Positions 31,629-42,915 are shown, counted from the stretch's first letter. The stretch is DNA of 64,000 nucleotides from Serripes groenlandicus (GCA_031761405.1 JASEVX010000001.1:43613587-43677586), one strand, 5' to 3'. Numbers and translations: made by a program. The notes: a model not told the origin generated them from the letters alone.

Positions 31629-31800
31629 TATAACCCTTACCTACGACATACATTTAATCTGTATTAGAAGACATTGAAAACATATCTATAGATGAGAAAC
31701 TATCTAAATATAATTATTGAACAAGAATTGGCAACTTTTTTGGCAAAAGTTATCTACTGCAGATGCATCAAAAAAGTGCCTGCATGAGAGAAGAGTCTAA
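31629..31800. repeat. TTAA-1 relic
   Basis: ATAACCCTTACCTACGACATAC left, TTATCTACTGCAGATGCATC and GCATGAGAGAAGAG right. Confidence 0.5.
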
Positions 31801-32080
31801 AAGGAACAATTTTAAGCCATCTTAAGTGGCTAATGTTGACAAAAGCAGACATTTCCTGTTGGCATTATTTGCCTTTCACATCCGTAATATTTTATTAGTG
31901 AAACAAGGATAATTTTTTGCTAATTTATGATAACTCTCATGTTAAATGTCATCAATAATTTTCCTAACTGATAAAAAGAAATTGTTCAAAATCAATGCTT
32001 TACACCTTCTTGTATGTGGGGCAGGACAGTTAAATATGTTTTTCATGTACTAGTGAATTTTTAGTTTGTATTTGGAGAGA
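31801..32080. other. Intronic stretch, nothing recognised
   Basis: No gene or repeat recognised. Confidence 0.3.
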
Positions 32081-32272
32081 ATAACCCTTTTCCTCACACG
32101 ACAGTTCTGCAGCAGATGACTTTGAACATATTTTGTCCAAAAATAGAATATCTCTATAATCGAATGGATTACCTATGACTTAAAGTGGAAAACATTGTGG
32201 CAAATGGAGAAATTGCTTGTTTTGAGCAATTTCTTCTTTTGTCACTATGTTTTCAAAAAGCGGAGAAATTAC
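32081..32272 (-). repeat. TTAA-1 MITE, right end deleted
   Basis: ATAACCCTTTTCCTCACACGAC, CTGCAGCAGATGACTTTGAA, hairpin AAATTGCTTGTTTTGAGCAATTT, stops at TTTTCAAAAAGCGG. Confidence 0.88.
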
Positions 32273-32491
32273 ACATGGTTAACATACAAGCATGAAAAAA
32301 AAGTTATTTTGAGGACTATAACTGATCCTATGTGATGGGACACAAATAAGAGCTGGCAAATTGGCTACCATATTTATATTCACTATCAACTACCATTAAT
32401 TCATCATTTTCAAAATATTTTCACATAATGATGAACAGGGACTCGGTAGCTATTTAACCTTTTCACTCACAACAGACATGAAAACATCCAG

Positions 32492-32721
32492 TTAACCGCT
32501 TCCCTCATATAGACGCTTTCTGACGCCTCTGCAGCAGACGGCTTTTTGAAAACATAGTGACAAAAGAAGAAATTGCTCAAAACGTGCAATTTCTCCTTTT
32601 GCAACAAAGTTTTCCACTTTTTGTCATAGGTTATCCATTCAACTATGGAGATTTTCTATGTTTTGGCAAAATAAGTTCAAAGTCGTCTGCTGCAGAATTG
32701 TCGTATGAGGGAAAGGGTTAA
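32492..32721 (+). repeat. TTAA-1 MITE, full length 230 bp
   Basis: TTAA both ends, CCGCTTCCCTCATATAGACG / TATGAGGGAAAGGG, hairpin AAATTGCTCAAAACGTGCAATTT. Confidence 0.96.
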
Positions 32722-32833
32722 AAATGTCAACAATCTCTGTATATTAGAGTGCAATCATTGAATAGTTTTGCCATAATGTTTCCAATATAGTAGCAGATGG
32801 CTTCAAAGGGTTAAACATTCAGTTGATATATCT

Positions 32834-33056
32834 TTAACCCTTTCCCTCATATAGACGCTTTCTGACGCCTCTCCAGACAACATTTTGAAAACAGTGACAA
32901 ATGAGGAAATTGCTCAAAACAAGCAATTCTCCTTTTACCACAATGGTTTCCACTTTTAATCATAGGTCATGCATTTAATTATAGAGATTTATACAAAATA
33001 TGTTTGAAGTCGTCTGCTGCAGAATTATCATTGTCGTATGTGGGGAAAAGGGTTAA
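32834..33056 (+). repeat. TTAA-1 MITE, first of a tandem pair
   Basis: TTAACCCTTTCCCTCATATAG to GTATGTGGGGAAAAGGGTTAA. The last TTAA is shared with the next copy. Confidence 0.93.
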
Positions 33057-33225
33057 CCCTTTCCCAAATTCAACAAATATGCAGCTTTGAAAATGTCTTG
33101 GCAAAAGTTTGAAAAATCCCAATAGTTGAAAAGTAGGATAATGAGCAATTTCATCTTTTGCCAGTGTTTTCAAAAGTCGTCTGCTGCAGAGGCGTCAAAA
33201 GCGTCTACATGTGGGAAAGGGCTAA
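33053..33225 (-). repeat. TTAA-1 MITE, second of a tandem pair
   Basis: TTAACCCTTTCCCAAATTCAAC to ATGTGGGAAAGGGCTAA with GTCGTCTGCTGCAGAGGCGTC. The left hairpin arm is deleted. Confidence 0.9.
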
Positions 33226-33298
33226 GATAATTAATTCATCTTTAAAAACATCTGCAGTAAAAATGTAACATCTGCATTTTTAAAATTAAAAGCACCAG

Positions 33299-33755
33299 TT
33301 AACCCTTTTCCACATATAGATGCTTTCTGAAGCTTCTGCAGTAGAAGGCTTTTTTTAAATCATGAGCAATTTTTCCTTCTGTCACCATGTTTTCTACTCT
33401 ATTCAATAATTATCCTTTCATTTATATATTTTTTTTTGTTTTATATTATGCATTAAATGGTTTCAAAGTGGTTTTGTTTGATTTTTTGTTTTATTGGGGT
33501 TTTACACCGCTTTCCAAATTATTTCAGTTATATCACGGCGACAGTTAACTTATTCATGATCCCTGGGTTAATAAACCAGTCCTAGGCTAGAAAATGTGCC
33601 CTGCCCAAGGGCACTCCACCATGACCACCGTGCCGCGACTGGGGATCGAACCAGGGACACCAAGTTTTAAATCCCCGACGCTAACCACTCTACCACGGCG
33701 GATTCCTTTTCAAAGTCGTCTGCTCCAGATTTGTTGTATGTTGGAAAAGTGTTAA
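33299..33755 (+). repeat. TTAA-1 MITE split by a SINE
   Basis: TTAACCCTTTTCCACATATAG to ATGGTTTCAAAGT, then the SINE, then CGTCTGCTCCAGATTTGTTG and TTGGAAAAGTGTTAA. Confidence 0.87.
33470..33707 (-). repeat. tRNA-derived SINE, type A tail
   Basis: Full length on the minus strand: GGAATCCGCCGTGGTAGAG head, GGTTCGATCCCCAGTCGCGG, tail GTGATATAACTGAAATAATT and GGTGTAAAACCCC. Flanked by TTTCAAAGT (33461-33469 and 33708-33716). Confidence 0.93.
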
Positions 33756-33942
33756 AATACTGCATTGATAAATATTTAGTGTAGGCATTTTTGCTTGGTC
33801 TTAGCAATGTCTCCTCTTTCCGCATTTAACGAGAATACACCTGGGTCAGGGAATTGGTCACGACAGTACTAAACCATTTTGGCAATCTAGTCTTCCATTA
33901 GTCCGAATATTAAAGCATTGAACAACCACTTCCAGGAAATAG

Positions 33943-34128
33943 GTTAACAATTTCCCACTTATACAACAAATCTGCAGCAGACGACTACAAAAATGATCTT
34001 AGTAAAAAGGAGGATAAACTCTGGAGTTCAAAAAAATTGTGGCAAAAGCAGAAATTTATTATTATGTTACCAACTATGTTTTAAAAGGCTGTCTGCTGCA
34101 GATATGTCTGCATATATGGGAAACAGTA
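33943..34128 (-). repeat. TTAA-1 MITE, degenerate
   Basis: TTAACAATTTCCCACTTATACAAC, CTGCAGCAGACGACTAC, GGCTGTCTGCTGCAGATATG, ATATGGGAAACAG. Confidence 0.75.
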
Positions 34129-34153
34129 AATAAATGGTTCACAAGGGACATCA

Positions 34154-34374
34154 TTAACCCTTTCCCACATACAACAAATCCGCTGCAGACGAAATTTGAA
34201 AGTATCTAGGAAAAGCTCTTTAACTGTAGGTGTTATTACTGAAAAGAGCTGAAAACATTGTGGCAAAAGGAGAAATTGCTTATTTTGAGCAATTTCTACT
34301 TTTGTCAAAATGTTTTCAAAAGTCGTCTGCTGCAGATGATTCAGAAACGTCTATATATGTGAAAAAGGGTTTAA
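34154..34374 (-). repeat. TTAA-1 MITE, full length
   Basis: 221 bp, TTAA both ends, CCCTTTCCCACATACAACAA / TATGTGAAAAAGGG, hairpin AAATTGCTTATTTTGAGCAATTT. Confidence 0.92.
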
Positions 34375-34604
34375 CATGTTGGCCAAGAGCCTGACATTAT
34401 TACACATACAACAATTTTGCAGAAGGCAAATTGTCAATCAATGAATTGTGAATCATTTTCTTTAAGTTACTTTAAACCACCATTATCAATCCTTGGGTCA
34501 TTATTAGTTTGAACTCTGACACAGCCATTCATTCTTTCTGATGATTGACAAAAGTCAGTGTTTAATACTCTCAGCATCATCTGATTTTCCACCATTGGGC
34601 TAAA

Positions 34605-34736
34605 TAGTAAATATGTGTGTAGGTTGCCAGTTGTCTGGCACTGGCGATTTGTTGTTTGTAGTACAAGTGAAGGCCACAAACACATGCCAGATGAACAGGC
34701 TGCAGTGATATAACTGAATTACCGTTTAAAACAACA
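34605..34736 (+). repeat. Possible SINE relic
   Basis: Ends GGCTGCAGTGATATAACTG, AATTACCGTTTAAAACAACA, similar to the type A SINE tail. The rest is not recognisable. Confidence 0.4.
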
Positions 34737-34952
34737 TTAACCCTTTTCCTCATGTAGACGCTTTCTGAAACCTCTGCAGCAGACATATTTTTTTGAAAAC
34801 ATGGCAACAGAAGAAGAAATTGCTCAAAACAAACAATTTCTCTTTTTGTCACCATGTTTTCAACTCTATTCAGTTATTGTACGGGAGTTTCCAGTTTAAG
34901 TTTGTTTTCAATGTCGTCTGCTGCAGATTTATTGTATGTGGGAAATGGTTAA
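34737..34952 (+). repeat. TTAA-1 MITE, full length
   Basis: 216 bp, TTAACCCTTTTCCTCATGTAG to GTATGTGGGAAATGGTTAA, with the hairpin AAATTGCTCAAAACAAACAATTT. Confidence 0.92.
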
Positions 34953-36348
34953 ACTCAAATCAATCCATCTTCAAACTACAAAATAGCAGTAAATAAGCAT
35001 TACCATCAGTGTTATAAAAAGATATCTAGATTCAGTTGCTTAAGTCAAACAGCAATGCCAAGAAACATTAAAGGTCCATTCATGGTATTTAGCTTAACCT
35101 TTAAATATAAAATCCACTCCCCTTTATAATCTTCATTTAAAATATATGAAGAAAGATAAACGAAGATTTACCATGAAGTAGCTATCAATTCCCAAAAATG
35201 CCTAAGAAGTCATTGACAGAAGTCATCTGAACAACAGGACAAAATTAAACCTGGTGACCAAAGACCAGAAATTCAGAATACATCTAAATTATCAAATTTG
35301 GTTAAATTTCAAGAATTTAAATAGTCTAACATCATTACTCAATTTGTTGGAGAGGTATACTGACCAACACTGAATGTCAACTTCAAAGTGACAAGTATTT
35401 TCTCATGAGTTGGGGTCCATTATAACAACAATTACTTTTCACCATATGTCAAACAACATCTTTATATATTTAGTACTACACCATGTGATACATGGTTACA
35501 AAATAGGACTTAGAAATGAAAATTAAACTTACCAGTTCAAGAAATAACTCACTTAACAAACTTATCCTCTTATATGTCGCTAAAATCCTTTAATTAATTC
35601 TGTAACCAACTTTAATCAACTTTCTAACACTAAAAACAACTTTTTATAATCCTAAAACTAACATGGCTTCCATGAACACACAGTAACACATCATCAACTG
35701 CATTATGGGATACAATACGGGAATTCATGTGTAAAGGATGCTACTTTCATCCCAGTATATACAGTAAAGAAAGAGGGAGAAGTGAACTGTAACAGCTATC
35801 CCATCAACCATCTGTATGATTTTGTGTAAAGATGTTCTCTATCTAAAAATACACAGGCATCATATCCATGGCAACACATCACAGTTGCCCTAGCAACACC
35901 AATGAAAAAATTTGAAGTTGGGATAGCTAGTTATAGCCCACAGGGGGGGGAATGTTGAGAAGATCACGAGATAGTGACATGGCTTGACTGATAATGTCCC
36001 CTATTTTATGGTTAATTATAATCATCATTTGGGGGACAGATAAAAACTACTGATAATACATAGGTTGTTGTTACATAGTCCAAGTCAATCTTACTCGCTT
36101 TAGTAACCATTTACCTGATGTGATCTTTTAAGTGTCGTCTGCTTTTAAATAATGAGTAGTACTATCTGGAAAATTGAAAGTGGTCTTTTTGATATGCATT
36201 TGAATACAAGATCTCAGAGGGTCATCTGAAGAAACGGAGACAAAACTAATGTCATCTGTATCAAGAAAAAGGTCAACTTTTATTATATATGAATGTTTAC
36301 TAAATAATTATTGCCTCAAACTGATAGTTTACTTTTGGAAAACTTGAT
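34953..36348. other. Longest low-repeat intronic stretch
   Basis: About 1.4 kb with almost no repeat. No frame or splice pair is convincing. CCATGGCAAC at about 35868 and a perfect X-box at 35884 lie in it. If conserved enhancers of the forkhead gene exist in this window, this is a good place for them (inference). Confidence 0.4.
35884..35897 (+). promoter_or_regulatory. RFX X-box-like motif
   Basis: GTTGCCCTAGCAAC fits GTNRCCNNRGYAAC completely. A CCATGGCAAC half lies about 20 bases upstream. Confidence 0.4.
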
Positions 36349-36360
36349 AAATGTAATGTA

Positions 36361-36590
36361 GGAATCCGCTGTGGTCGAGTGGTTAGCGTCGGGGATTTCG
36401 AAACCGGGTGTCCCAGGTTCGATCCCCAGTCGCGGCACTAGTCATGGTGGAGTGCCCTTGGAAAAGGCACATTTTCTAGCCTAGTACTGGTTTGTTTACC
36501 CAGGGATCATGAATAATTAAATTAAATTGCGTGCTAAATGACCTTAGCTGTCGATGCGCCATAAAACAATATACATTCATTCATTTTTTT
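36361..36590 (+). repeat. tRNA-derived SINE, type B tail
   Basis: GGAATCCGCTGTGGTCGAG head, GGTTCGATCCCCAGTCGCGG, tail TTGCGTGCTAAATGACC, TAGCTGTCGATGCGCC, (ATTC)n. Flanked by the 12-bp duplication AAATGTAATGTA (36349-36360 and 36591-36602). Confidence 0.96.
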
Positions 36591-36602
36591 AAATGTAATG
36601 TA

Positions 36603-36801
36603 CCTCACTGGTGATTTTTAAACTCTTATATAATCAAATACAAGAGAAAGTTGATGCAAGGCATCAATGTCGCCGGAAAAGACTGCATTGATTTATTTAT
36701 GTATTCTTGACTTTCCTTAGTCTATTCAAACATTAGGAACGTTGAAATGAAAACATTTGTTTATAAATTTTATATTCATACCTATACATTAGGGTATCTA
36801 T
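36603..36801. other. Unique intronic spacer
   Basis: Nothing recognised. Confidence 0.3.
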
Positions 36802-37832
36802 AAACAAGAGGCCCAAGAGGGCCAGTATCGCTCCACGGCCATAATGCAAAAATAAAATCTCCAAACAGCCCTGCCCCGTTGTGGCTATTTTTTTTACCAA
36901 CCACCATGGCTTAAAGGAATCTTGTAGAGTGTCACCAAAGGAATGTTTCTGCAAAATTATTTGAAAATATGCCTGACACTTTCGGAGGAGAAGATTTTTT
37001 AAGTTTTCACTATGGTCATATAAGTCAAAATAGCCCCGCCCTCTGGCGGCCATGTTTTTCGACCAATCAACATGGCTTGAAGGAATCTGATAGAGGGCCA
37101 CCCAATGAACATTTCTACAAAATTATTTGAAAATCGGCTGAACACTTTCGGAGAAGAAGATGTTTTAAGTTTTCACTATAGCTATATAACGCAAAAAAGC
37201 CCCGCCCCCTGGCGGCCATGTTTTTCGCCCAATCAACATTTCTTGAAGGAATCTAATTAAGGTTCACACAAGGAACATTTCTACAAAATTATTTGAAAAT
37301 CGGCCTGACACTTTTGGAGGAGAAGATTTTTTAAGTTTGCTCTTTAGCCATATAGGCAAAATAGCCCCGCCCTGTGACGGCCATGTTTTTTTACCAATCA
37401 ACATGGCTTGAAGGAATCTAATAGAGGGTCACCCACGGAACATTTCTACATAATTATTTGAAAATCTGCTGAACACTTTTTGAGAAGAAGATTATTTAAG
37501 TTTTCACTATAGCTATATAAGGCAAAAAAGCCCCACCCCCTGGCGGCCATGTTTTTCGCCCAATCAAAATTTCTTGAAGGAATCTAATAAAGGGTCACCC
37601 AAGGAACATTTCTACAAAATTATTTGAAAATCGGCCTGACACTTTCGGAGAAGAAGATTTTTTAAGTTCTCACTATTTTTTTCTTTCGGTTGCCATGGAA
37701 ACCAGAATTTTGAATGGATCAAAAAAATTTGAAGGAATTTAGTAGAGGACATTGAGAGGATGCTTCCCATGAAGTTTCAACCAAATTGGCCAAGTGGTTA
37801 GGGAGAAGAAGTCGTTTAAAGGAAAAAGTTAA

Positions 37833-37876
<44 letters not shown>

Positions 37877-37933
37877 CGACGGACAATTCGCCATGACATA
37901 AGCTCGACTGGCTTTCAGCCAGTGGAGCTAAAA
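36802..37933 (+). mobile_element. HEL-like element H3 (166-bp array, (GCAC)n)
   Basis: Starts AAACAAGAGGCCCAAGAGGGCC (5' hairpin at 36810-36823). Subterminal CGCTCCAC (36829) is answered by GTGGAGC (37922). Five units of about 162-166 bp carry GCCATGTTTTTCG, CAATCAACATGGCTTGAAGG and ACATTTCTACAAAATTATTT. Then come a GTTGCCATGGAAAC block, (GCAC)n at about 37832-37878, and a 3' hairpin CTCGACTGGC / GCCAGTGGAG followed by CTAAAAA. Confidence 0.8.
37832..37880 (+). repeat. (GCAC)n microsatellite
   Basis: About twelve tandem GCAC units ending in GACGGAC, the position where each element of this class carries a short-unit repeat. Confidence 0.95.
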
Positions 37934-38094
37934 ATTAACGAAATGTGTACACATTTATCTTGGCTTAAATTTAATTTTGCTGTTGTTACTTATTTAAATA
38001 ATAGTATTCATTCATATAATTTCAATGTTTGTCAATCTTATTCGAATCACAAGGTAAATATCCTGGTATTGCTTTAAAGGGAGGTAATTTGAAG

Positions 38095-39517
38095 ACAAGA
38101 GGGCCATGATGGCCCTTGAATCGCTCACCTGATTTTTTATTTTTTTTTCACTTTAGCTATATAAGCCCCGCCCCCTGGCAGCCATAGTTTCCGACCAATC
38201 AACTTGGCTTGAAGGAATCTGATAGAGGGTCACCCTAGGAACATTTCTACAAAATTATTTGAAAATCGGCCAGATACTTTTGGAGGAGAAGATTTTTTAA
38301 GTTTTCACTATAGCCATATAATGCAAAATAGCCCTGCTCACTGGCGGCCATGTTTTTTGACCAATCAACATGGCTTGAAGGAATCTGAAAGTGGGTCATC
38401 CAAGGAACATTTCTACAAAATTATTTGAAAATCGGGCTGACACTTTTGGAGGAGAAGATTTTTTAAGTTTGCACTATAGCCATATAAGGCAAAATAGCCC
38501 CGCCCCCCTGGCGGCCGTGTTTTTCGACCAATCAACATGGCTTGAAGGAATCTGGTAGAGGGTCATCCAAGGAACATTTCTACAAAATTATTTGAAAATC
38601 TGCCAAGCAGTTTGGGAGATGAAGAATTTTGAAGTTTTTTTCATTTCGTTGCCATGGAAACCAGAATTCTGCATGGATCCCAAAAGTTTGAAGGAATTCT
38701 GGTGAGGTCATTGAGAGGATGCTTTCTGTGAAGTTTCATCTCAATTGACCTACTGGTTACTGAGGAGAAGATGTTGAAGATATTTTAAATTTTCACTTTG
38801 GCCATATAAGGCAAAATAGCCCCGCCCCCTGGCGGCCATGTTTTTCGACTAATCAACATTGCTTGAAGGAATCTGATAGAGGGTCACCCAAGGAACATTT
38901 CTACAAAATTATTTGAAAATCGGCCTGACACTTATGGAGGAGAAGATTTTTTAAGTTTTCACTATAGCCATAAAAGGCAAAATAGCCCCGCCCCCTGGCG
39001 GCCATTTTTTTTGACCAATCAACATGGCTTGAAGGAATCTGATAGATGATCACCCAAGGAACATTTCTACAAAATTATTTGAAAATCGGCCTGACACTTC
39101 TGGTGGAGAAGATTTTTTAAGTTTTCACAATAGCCATATAAGGTAAAATAGCCCCGCCCCCCCCTGGCAGCCATGTTTTTCGACCAATCAATACGGCTTG
39201 AAGGAATCTGATAGAGGATCATCCAAGAAACATTTCTACAAAATTATTTGAAAATCTGCCAACCAGTTTGGGAGAAGAAGAATTTTGAAGTTTTTTTCAT
39301 TTCGTTGCCATGGAAACCAGAATTCTGCATGGATTCCAAAAATTTGAAGGAAATCTGGTGAGGTCATTGAGAGGATGCTTTCTGTGAAGTTTCATCCCAA
39401 TTGACCCACTGGTTACTGAGGAGAAGAAGTTGACGCTCGACGGACGACGCACGACGGACGCCGGACAAAAGGCGATCACAATAACTCACCTTGAGCAAAG
39501 CTCAGGTGAGCTAAAAA
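38095..39517 (+). mobile_element. HEL-like element H4 (166-bp array)
   Basis: Starts ACAAGAGGGCCATGATGGCCC (hairpin GGGCCATGATGGCCC). Subterminal GCTCACCTG (38123) is answered by CAGGTGAGC (39503). Two blocks of three 166-bp units are separated by a GTTGCCATGGAAAC block, a GACGGACGACGC stretch follows, and the 3' hairpin CTCACCTTGAGC / GCTCAGGTGAG is followed by CTAAAAAC. Confidence 0.82.
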
Positions 39518-39719
39518 CAAGTCTTCAAAAGGAGAAATATATCAGCATTACCGTCTACAGTTTAAATTGTTCTATTGTTTGTGGATTTAAAAATGTTCTT
39601 TTTTTCTTATTTCTACATGTACAACGAAATATTGCGGCTTCTCTTTGACGCTTTGCGTCAAACATTCGTCTTGTACTTGTCTTAAATAAAATAATATCAC
39701 TCGCTTTTTCATATCGAAA

Positions 39720-39732
39720 TGCGCATGCGCGA
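39720..39732. promoter_or_regulatory. NRF1-like palindrome
   Basis: TGCGCATGCGCGA contains the NRF1 core GCGCATGCGC, common in animal CpG promoters. It lies just upstream of an open frame on the plus strand. Confidence 0.45.
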
Positions 39733-39738
39733 AAATCG

Positions 39739-39883
39739 ATGTTAAAGGTCACGAAACTACACAACAGAATAGGGTCTATATTTAGCTTAGAAACAGTTCC
39801 TACTTTAGATATTCATGGATTAACATTATTAAATGAATTCTACACAAATCAAGACATTTCTTTGAACATGAAAACAACATTTA
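39739..39883 (+). CDS. Candidate first exon of an unrecognised small protein
   Basis: ATG at 39739 opens a frame (MLKVTKLHNRIGSIFSLE...) without stop for 67 codons to 39942. A strong donor GTAAGT follows 39883, which would end an exon of 48 codons in phase 1. The placement after an NRF1-like site and in one of the few repeat-free islands is the only support. I do not recognise the peptide, see no downstream exon, and chance is a real alternative. Confidence 0.22.
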
Positions 39884-40033
39884 GTAAGTTAAAATTGCTA
39901 TTAAAAGGAGAATCCGAAATTGACCTCAATGATGACACATAAGAGTCTGCATAAGGGGGTGTTGGTTCACGTCTTGAAGGGACCACTTTTGTCTTCGTAA
40001 ATAAGACAAAAAACTTAAATGCGAGTGAAATAA

Positions 40034-41006
40034 AACAAGAGGGCCATGATGGCCCTGGAATCGCTCGCCTGATTTTTTTTTTCACTTTAGCTATATAAGC
40101 CCCGCCATCTGGCGGGCATAGTTTCCAACCAATCAACTTGGCTTTAAGGAATCTGATAGAGGGTCACCCTAGGAACATTTCTACAAAATTATTTGAAAAT
40201 CGGCCTGACACTTTTGAAGGAGAAGATTTTTTAAGTTTTCACTATAGCAATAAAAGGCAAAATAGCCCCGCCCCCTGGCGGCCATGTTTTTTGACCAATC
40301 AACATGGCTTGAAGGAATCTGATAGAGGGTCATCCAAGGAACATTTCTACAAAATTATTTGAAAATCGGCCCGACACTTTTGGAGGAGAAGATTTTTTAA
40401 GTTTGCACTATAGCTATATAAGGCAAAAAAGCCCCGCCCCCCCCTGGCGGCCATGATTTTCGATCAATCAACATGGCTTGAAGGAATCTGATAGAGGGTC
40501 ACCCAAGGAACATTTCTACAAATTTATTTGAAAATCGGCCTGACACTTTTGGAGAAGAAGATTTTTTAAGTTTGCACTATAGCCATATAAGGAAAAATAG
40601 CTCCGCCCCCCCTGGCGGCCATGTTTTTCGACCAATCAACATGGCTTGAAGGAATCTGATAGAGGGTCACCCGAGGAACATTTCTACAAAATTATTTGAA
40701 AATCGGCCTGACACTTTCGGAGGAGAAGATTTTTTAAGAATTTTGAAGTTTTTTCATTTCGTTGCCATGGAAACCAGAATTATGCATGGATCCCGAAAAT
40801 TTTAAGGAATTCTGTTGAGGACATTGAGAGGATGCTTTCTGTGAAGTTTCATCCCAGTTGACCCACCGGTTACAGAGGAGAAAATGTTGACGGACGACGG
40901 ACGACGGACGACTGACGACGGACGACGGACGACGGACAACGGACGCCGGACATAGGGCGATCACAATAACTCACCTTGAGCACTTCGTGCACAGGTGAGC
41001 TAAAAA
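40034..41006 (+). mobile_element. HEL-like element H5 (166-bp array)
   Basis: Starts AACAAGAGGGCCATGATGGCC with subterminal GCTCGCCTG. Four units of about 164-170 bp, a GTTGCCATGGAAAC block (40761), repeats of GGACGAC (about 40890-40945), and the 3' hairpin CTCACCTTGAGC...GTGCACAGGTGAGC followed by TAAAAAC. Same family as H4. Confidence 0.82.
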
Positions 41007-41017
41007 CTGCAAACATT

Positions 41018-42368
41018 AAACAAGAGGCCCATGAGGGCCTATGCTCTACTGGTATGGTTCTTTGGTCATTTTCAATCCAGAGCATGTATGTAAGGTGAAG
41101 CTCGGATAGTAAATGGAGGCTCTTTTGTGCTCACAAGCTGTATTATAGCAATTTTTACAATTTCATGGGCCATAATCCAGTCTTGCATGGGCGGATCTGG
41201 CTGATTTTCAAAAGGAACCAAGCTCTCATCAATATTTAACTACTATCTAAGTTTGGTGAAGATCAGATAGTAAATGGAGCCTATATTGTGTTCACATGCT
41301 CAATTATAGCAATTTGGACAATTTCAAGGGCCATAATCCAGTCTTGCATAGGCGGATCTGGCTGGTTTTTGAAAGGAACCGAGCTCTTATGGATATCTGA
41401 CTACTGTATAAGTTTGGTTGAGATACAATCAAAAGTGAAGACTGTATCGTGTTAACAAGCTCTTTTATAGCAATTTTGACCATTTCAAGGGCCATAATCC
41501 AGTCATGCATGGGCGGATCTTGCTGGTTTTCGACAGGAATTGAGCTCTCATGGATATCTAACTACTGTATAAGTTTGGTTGAGATACAATCAAAAGTGAA
41601 GACTGTATCGTGTTAACAAGCTCTTTTATAGCAATTTTGACCATTTCAAGGGCCATAATCCAGTCATGCATGGGCGGATCTGGCTGGTTTTCGAAAGGAA
41701 CCGAGCTCTCATGAATATCTAACTACTGTATAAGTTTGGTTGAGATACAATCAAAAAAGAAGACTGTATTGTGTTAACAAGCTCTTTTATAGCAATTTTG
41801 ACCATTTCAAGGGCCATAATCCAGTCATGCATAGGCGGATCTGGCTGGTTTTCGAAAGGAACCGAGCTCTTATGGATATCTAACTACTGTATAAGTTTGG
41901 TTGAGATACAATCAAAAAAGAAGACTGTATTGTGTTAACAAGCTATTTTATAGCAATTTTGACCATTTCAAGGGCCATAATCCAGTCATGCATGGGCAGA
42001 TCTGGCTGGTTTTTGAAAGGAACCGAGCTCTTATGGATATCTGACTACTGTATAAGTTTGGTTGAGATACAATCAAAAGTGAAGACTGTATCGTGTTAAC
42101 AAGCTCTTTTATAGCAATTTTGACCATTTCAAGGGCCATAATCCAGTCATGCATGGGCGGATCTTGCTGGTTTTCGAAAGGAACCGAGCTCTCATGGATA
42201 TCTAACTACTGTATAAGTTTAGTTGAGATACAATCAAAAGTGAAGACTGTATCGTGTTAACAAGAAATTGTTTACGGACGCACGGACGCACGGACGCACG
42301 CACGCACGGACGACGGACAAATCGCCACGACATAAGCCCTTCTGGCCTTTGGCCAGTAGAGCTAAAAA
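41018..42368 (+). mobile_element. HEL-like element H6 (7 x 161-bp array)
   Basis: Starts AAACAAGAGGCCCATGAGGGCC. Subterminal GCTCTACTGG (41043-41052) is perfectly inverted at 42353-42362. GGGCCATAATCC recurs at exactly 161-base steps seven times (41167, 41328, 41489, 41650, 41811, 41972, 42133). A (CGGACGCA)n stretch follows, then the 3' hairpin TCTGGCCTTTGGCCAG and GAGCTAAAAA. It starts 12 bases after H5 ends. Confidence 0.85.
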
Positions 42369-42629
42369 TCGGAATATTTATTTCATTTTAAATGTGTCAT
42401 TTATTAGTGTTCGTAAACAACCACAATTGTAATATGTTCAAATCATCTAGATTTGTTTCTTTCTAATAATAAGCCGCCCTCCCATGTGATTTCCGAAAAC
42501 CTATTAAAAATAGAAGTCGCGGGCTTCTGCCCGGCGACTAATGATGAAATCAAAAAGAAAATTCTGGACATTTGGAAGTAGTCTTTTGACAAACTGTTAG
42601 TTATATATTCCAGGAAAAAAACCAACCAG
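42369..42629. other. Unique intronic stretch
   Basis: Nothing recognised apart from a short GC-rich GCGGGCTTCTGCCCGGCGA segment near 42518. Confidence 0.3.
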
Positions 42630-42915
42630 TTAATCCTTCATCTCATACAACAAATTTCGAAAAAACATCTCTGGAAAAGAGTTGAAAATATTGCTGATAA
42701 AGGAGAACTTGCTTATAATAAGCAATATCTCCTTATGCCACATCTGCTGCAGAAGCATTACAAGAGCGGCATGGACCTGAAACCAAAGATCGTCCGTTTT
42801 TTCCTAAGTCGAAAAAGGGGCATTACTGAATAATTAGTAAAGCCGGAGTTATTGGGCTATGACTGCACTATAAGCCTATTGACCCTTTTCAACAAACAGA
42901 CACTTTCTGACGCCT
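42630..42915. repeat. TTAA-1 relics
   Basis: A degenerate minus copy at 42630-42765 (TTAATCCTTCATCTCATACAAC, CATCTGCTGCAGAAGCATT), and a left-end fragment GACCCTTTTCAACAAACAGAC, TTTCTGACGCCTCTTCAG at 42880-42915. Confidence 0.6.

Larger units (their letters stand above)
39518..40033. other. Unique island between two HEL-like elements
   Basis: About 0.5 kb without repeats. It holds a palindrome TTTGACGCTTTGCGTCAAA near 39646, an NRF1-like site, and a small open frame (next two entries). Confidence 0.5.

Noticed and set aside
38095..38131. GAAGAC / GTCTTC at the two flanks of H4 as a target duplication
   Set aside because: The flanks are inverted, not direct, so they are not a duplication. 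Probably chance or a palindromic target.
39297..41085. Minus-strand frames with RRPSSVV repeats
   Set aside because: They come from GGACGAC microsatellite-like stretches of HEL-like elements.
41304..42154. Identical minus-strand frames MHDWIMALEMVKIAIKELVN
   Set aside because: They are the translation of the 161-bp units of H6, repeated at the array period.
36802..42368. CRISPR array
   Set aside because: Units are contiguous 160-bp tandem repeats without unique spacers, in animal DNA.
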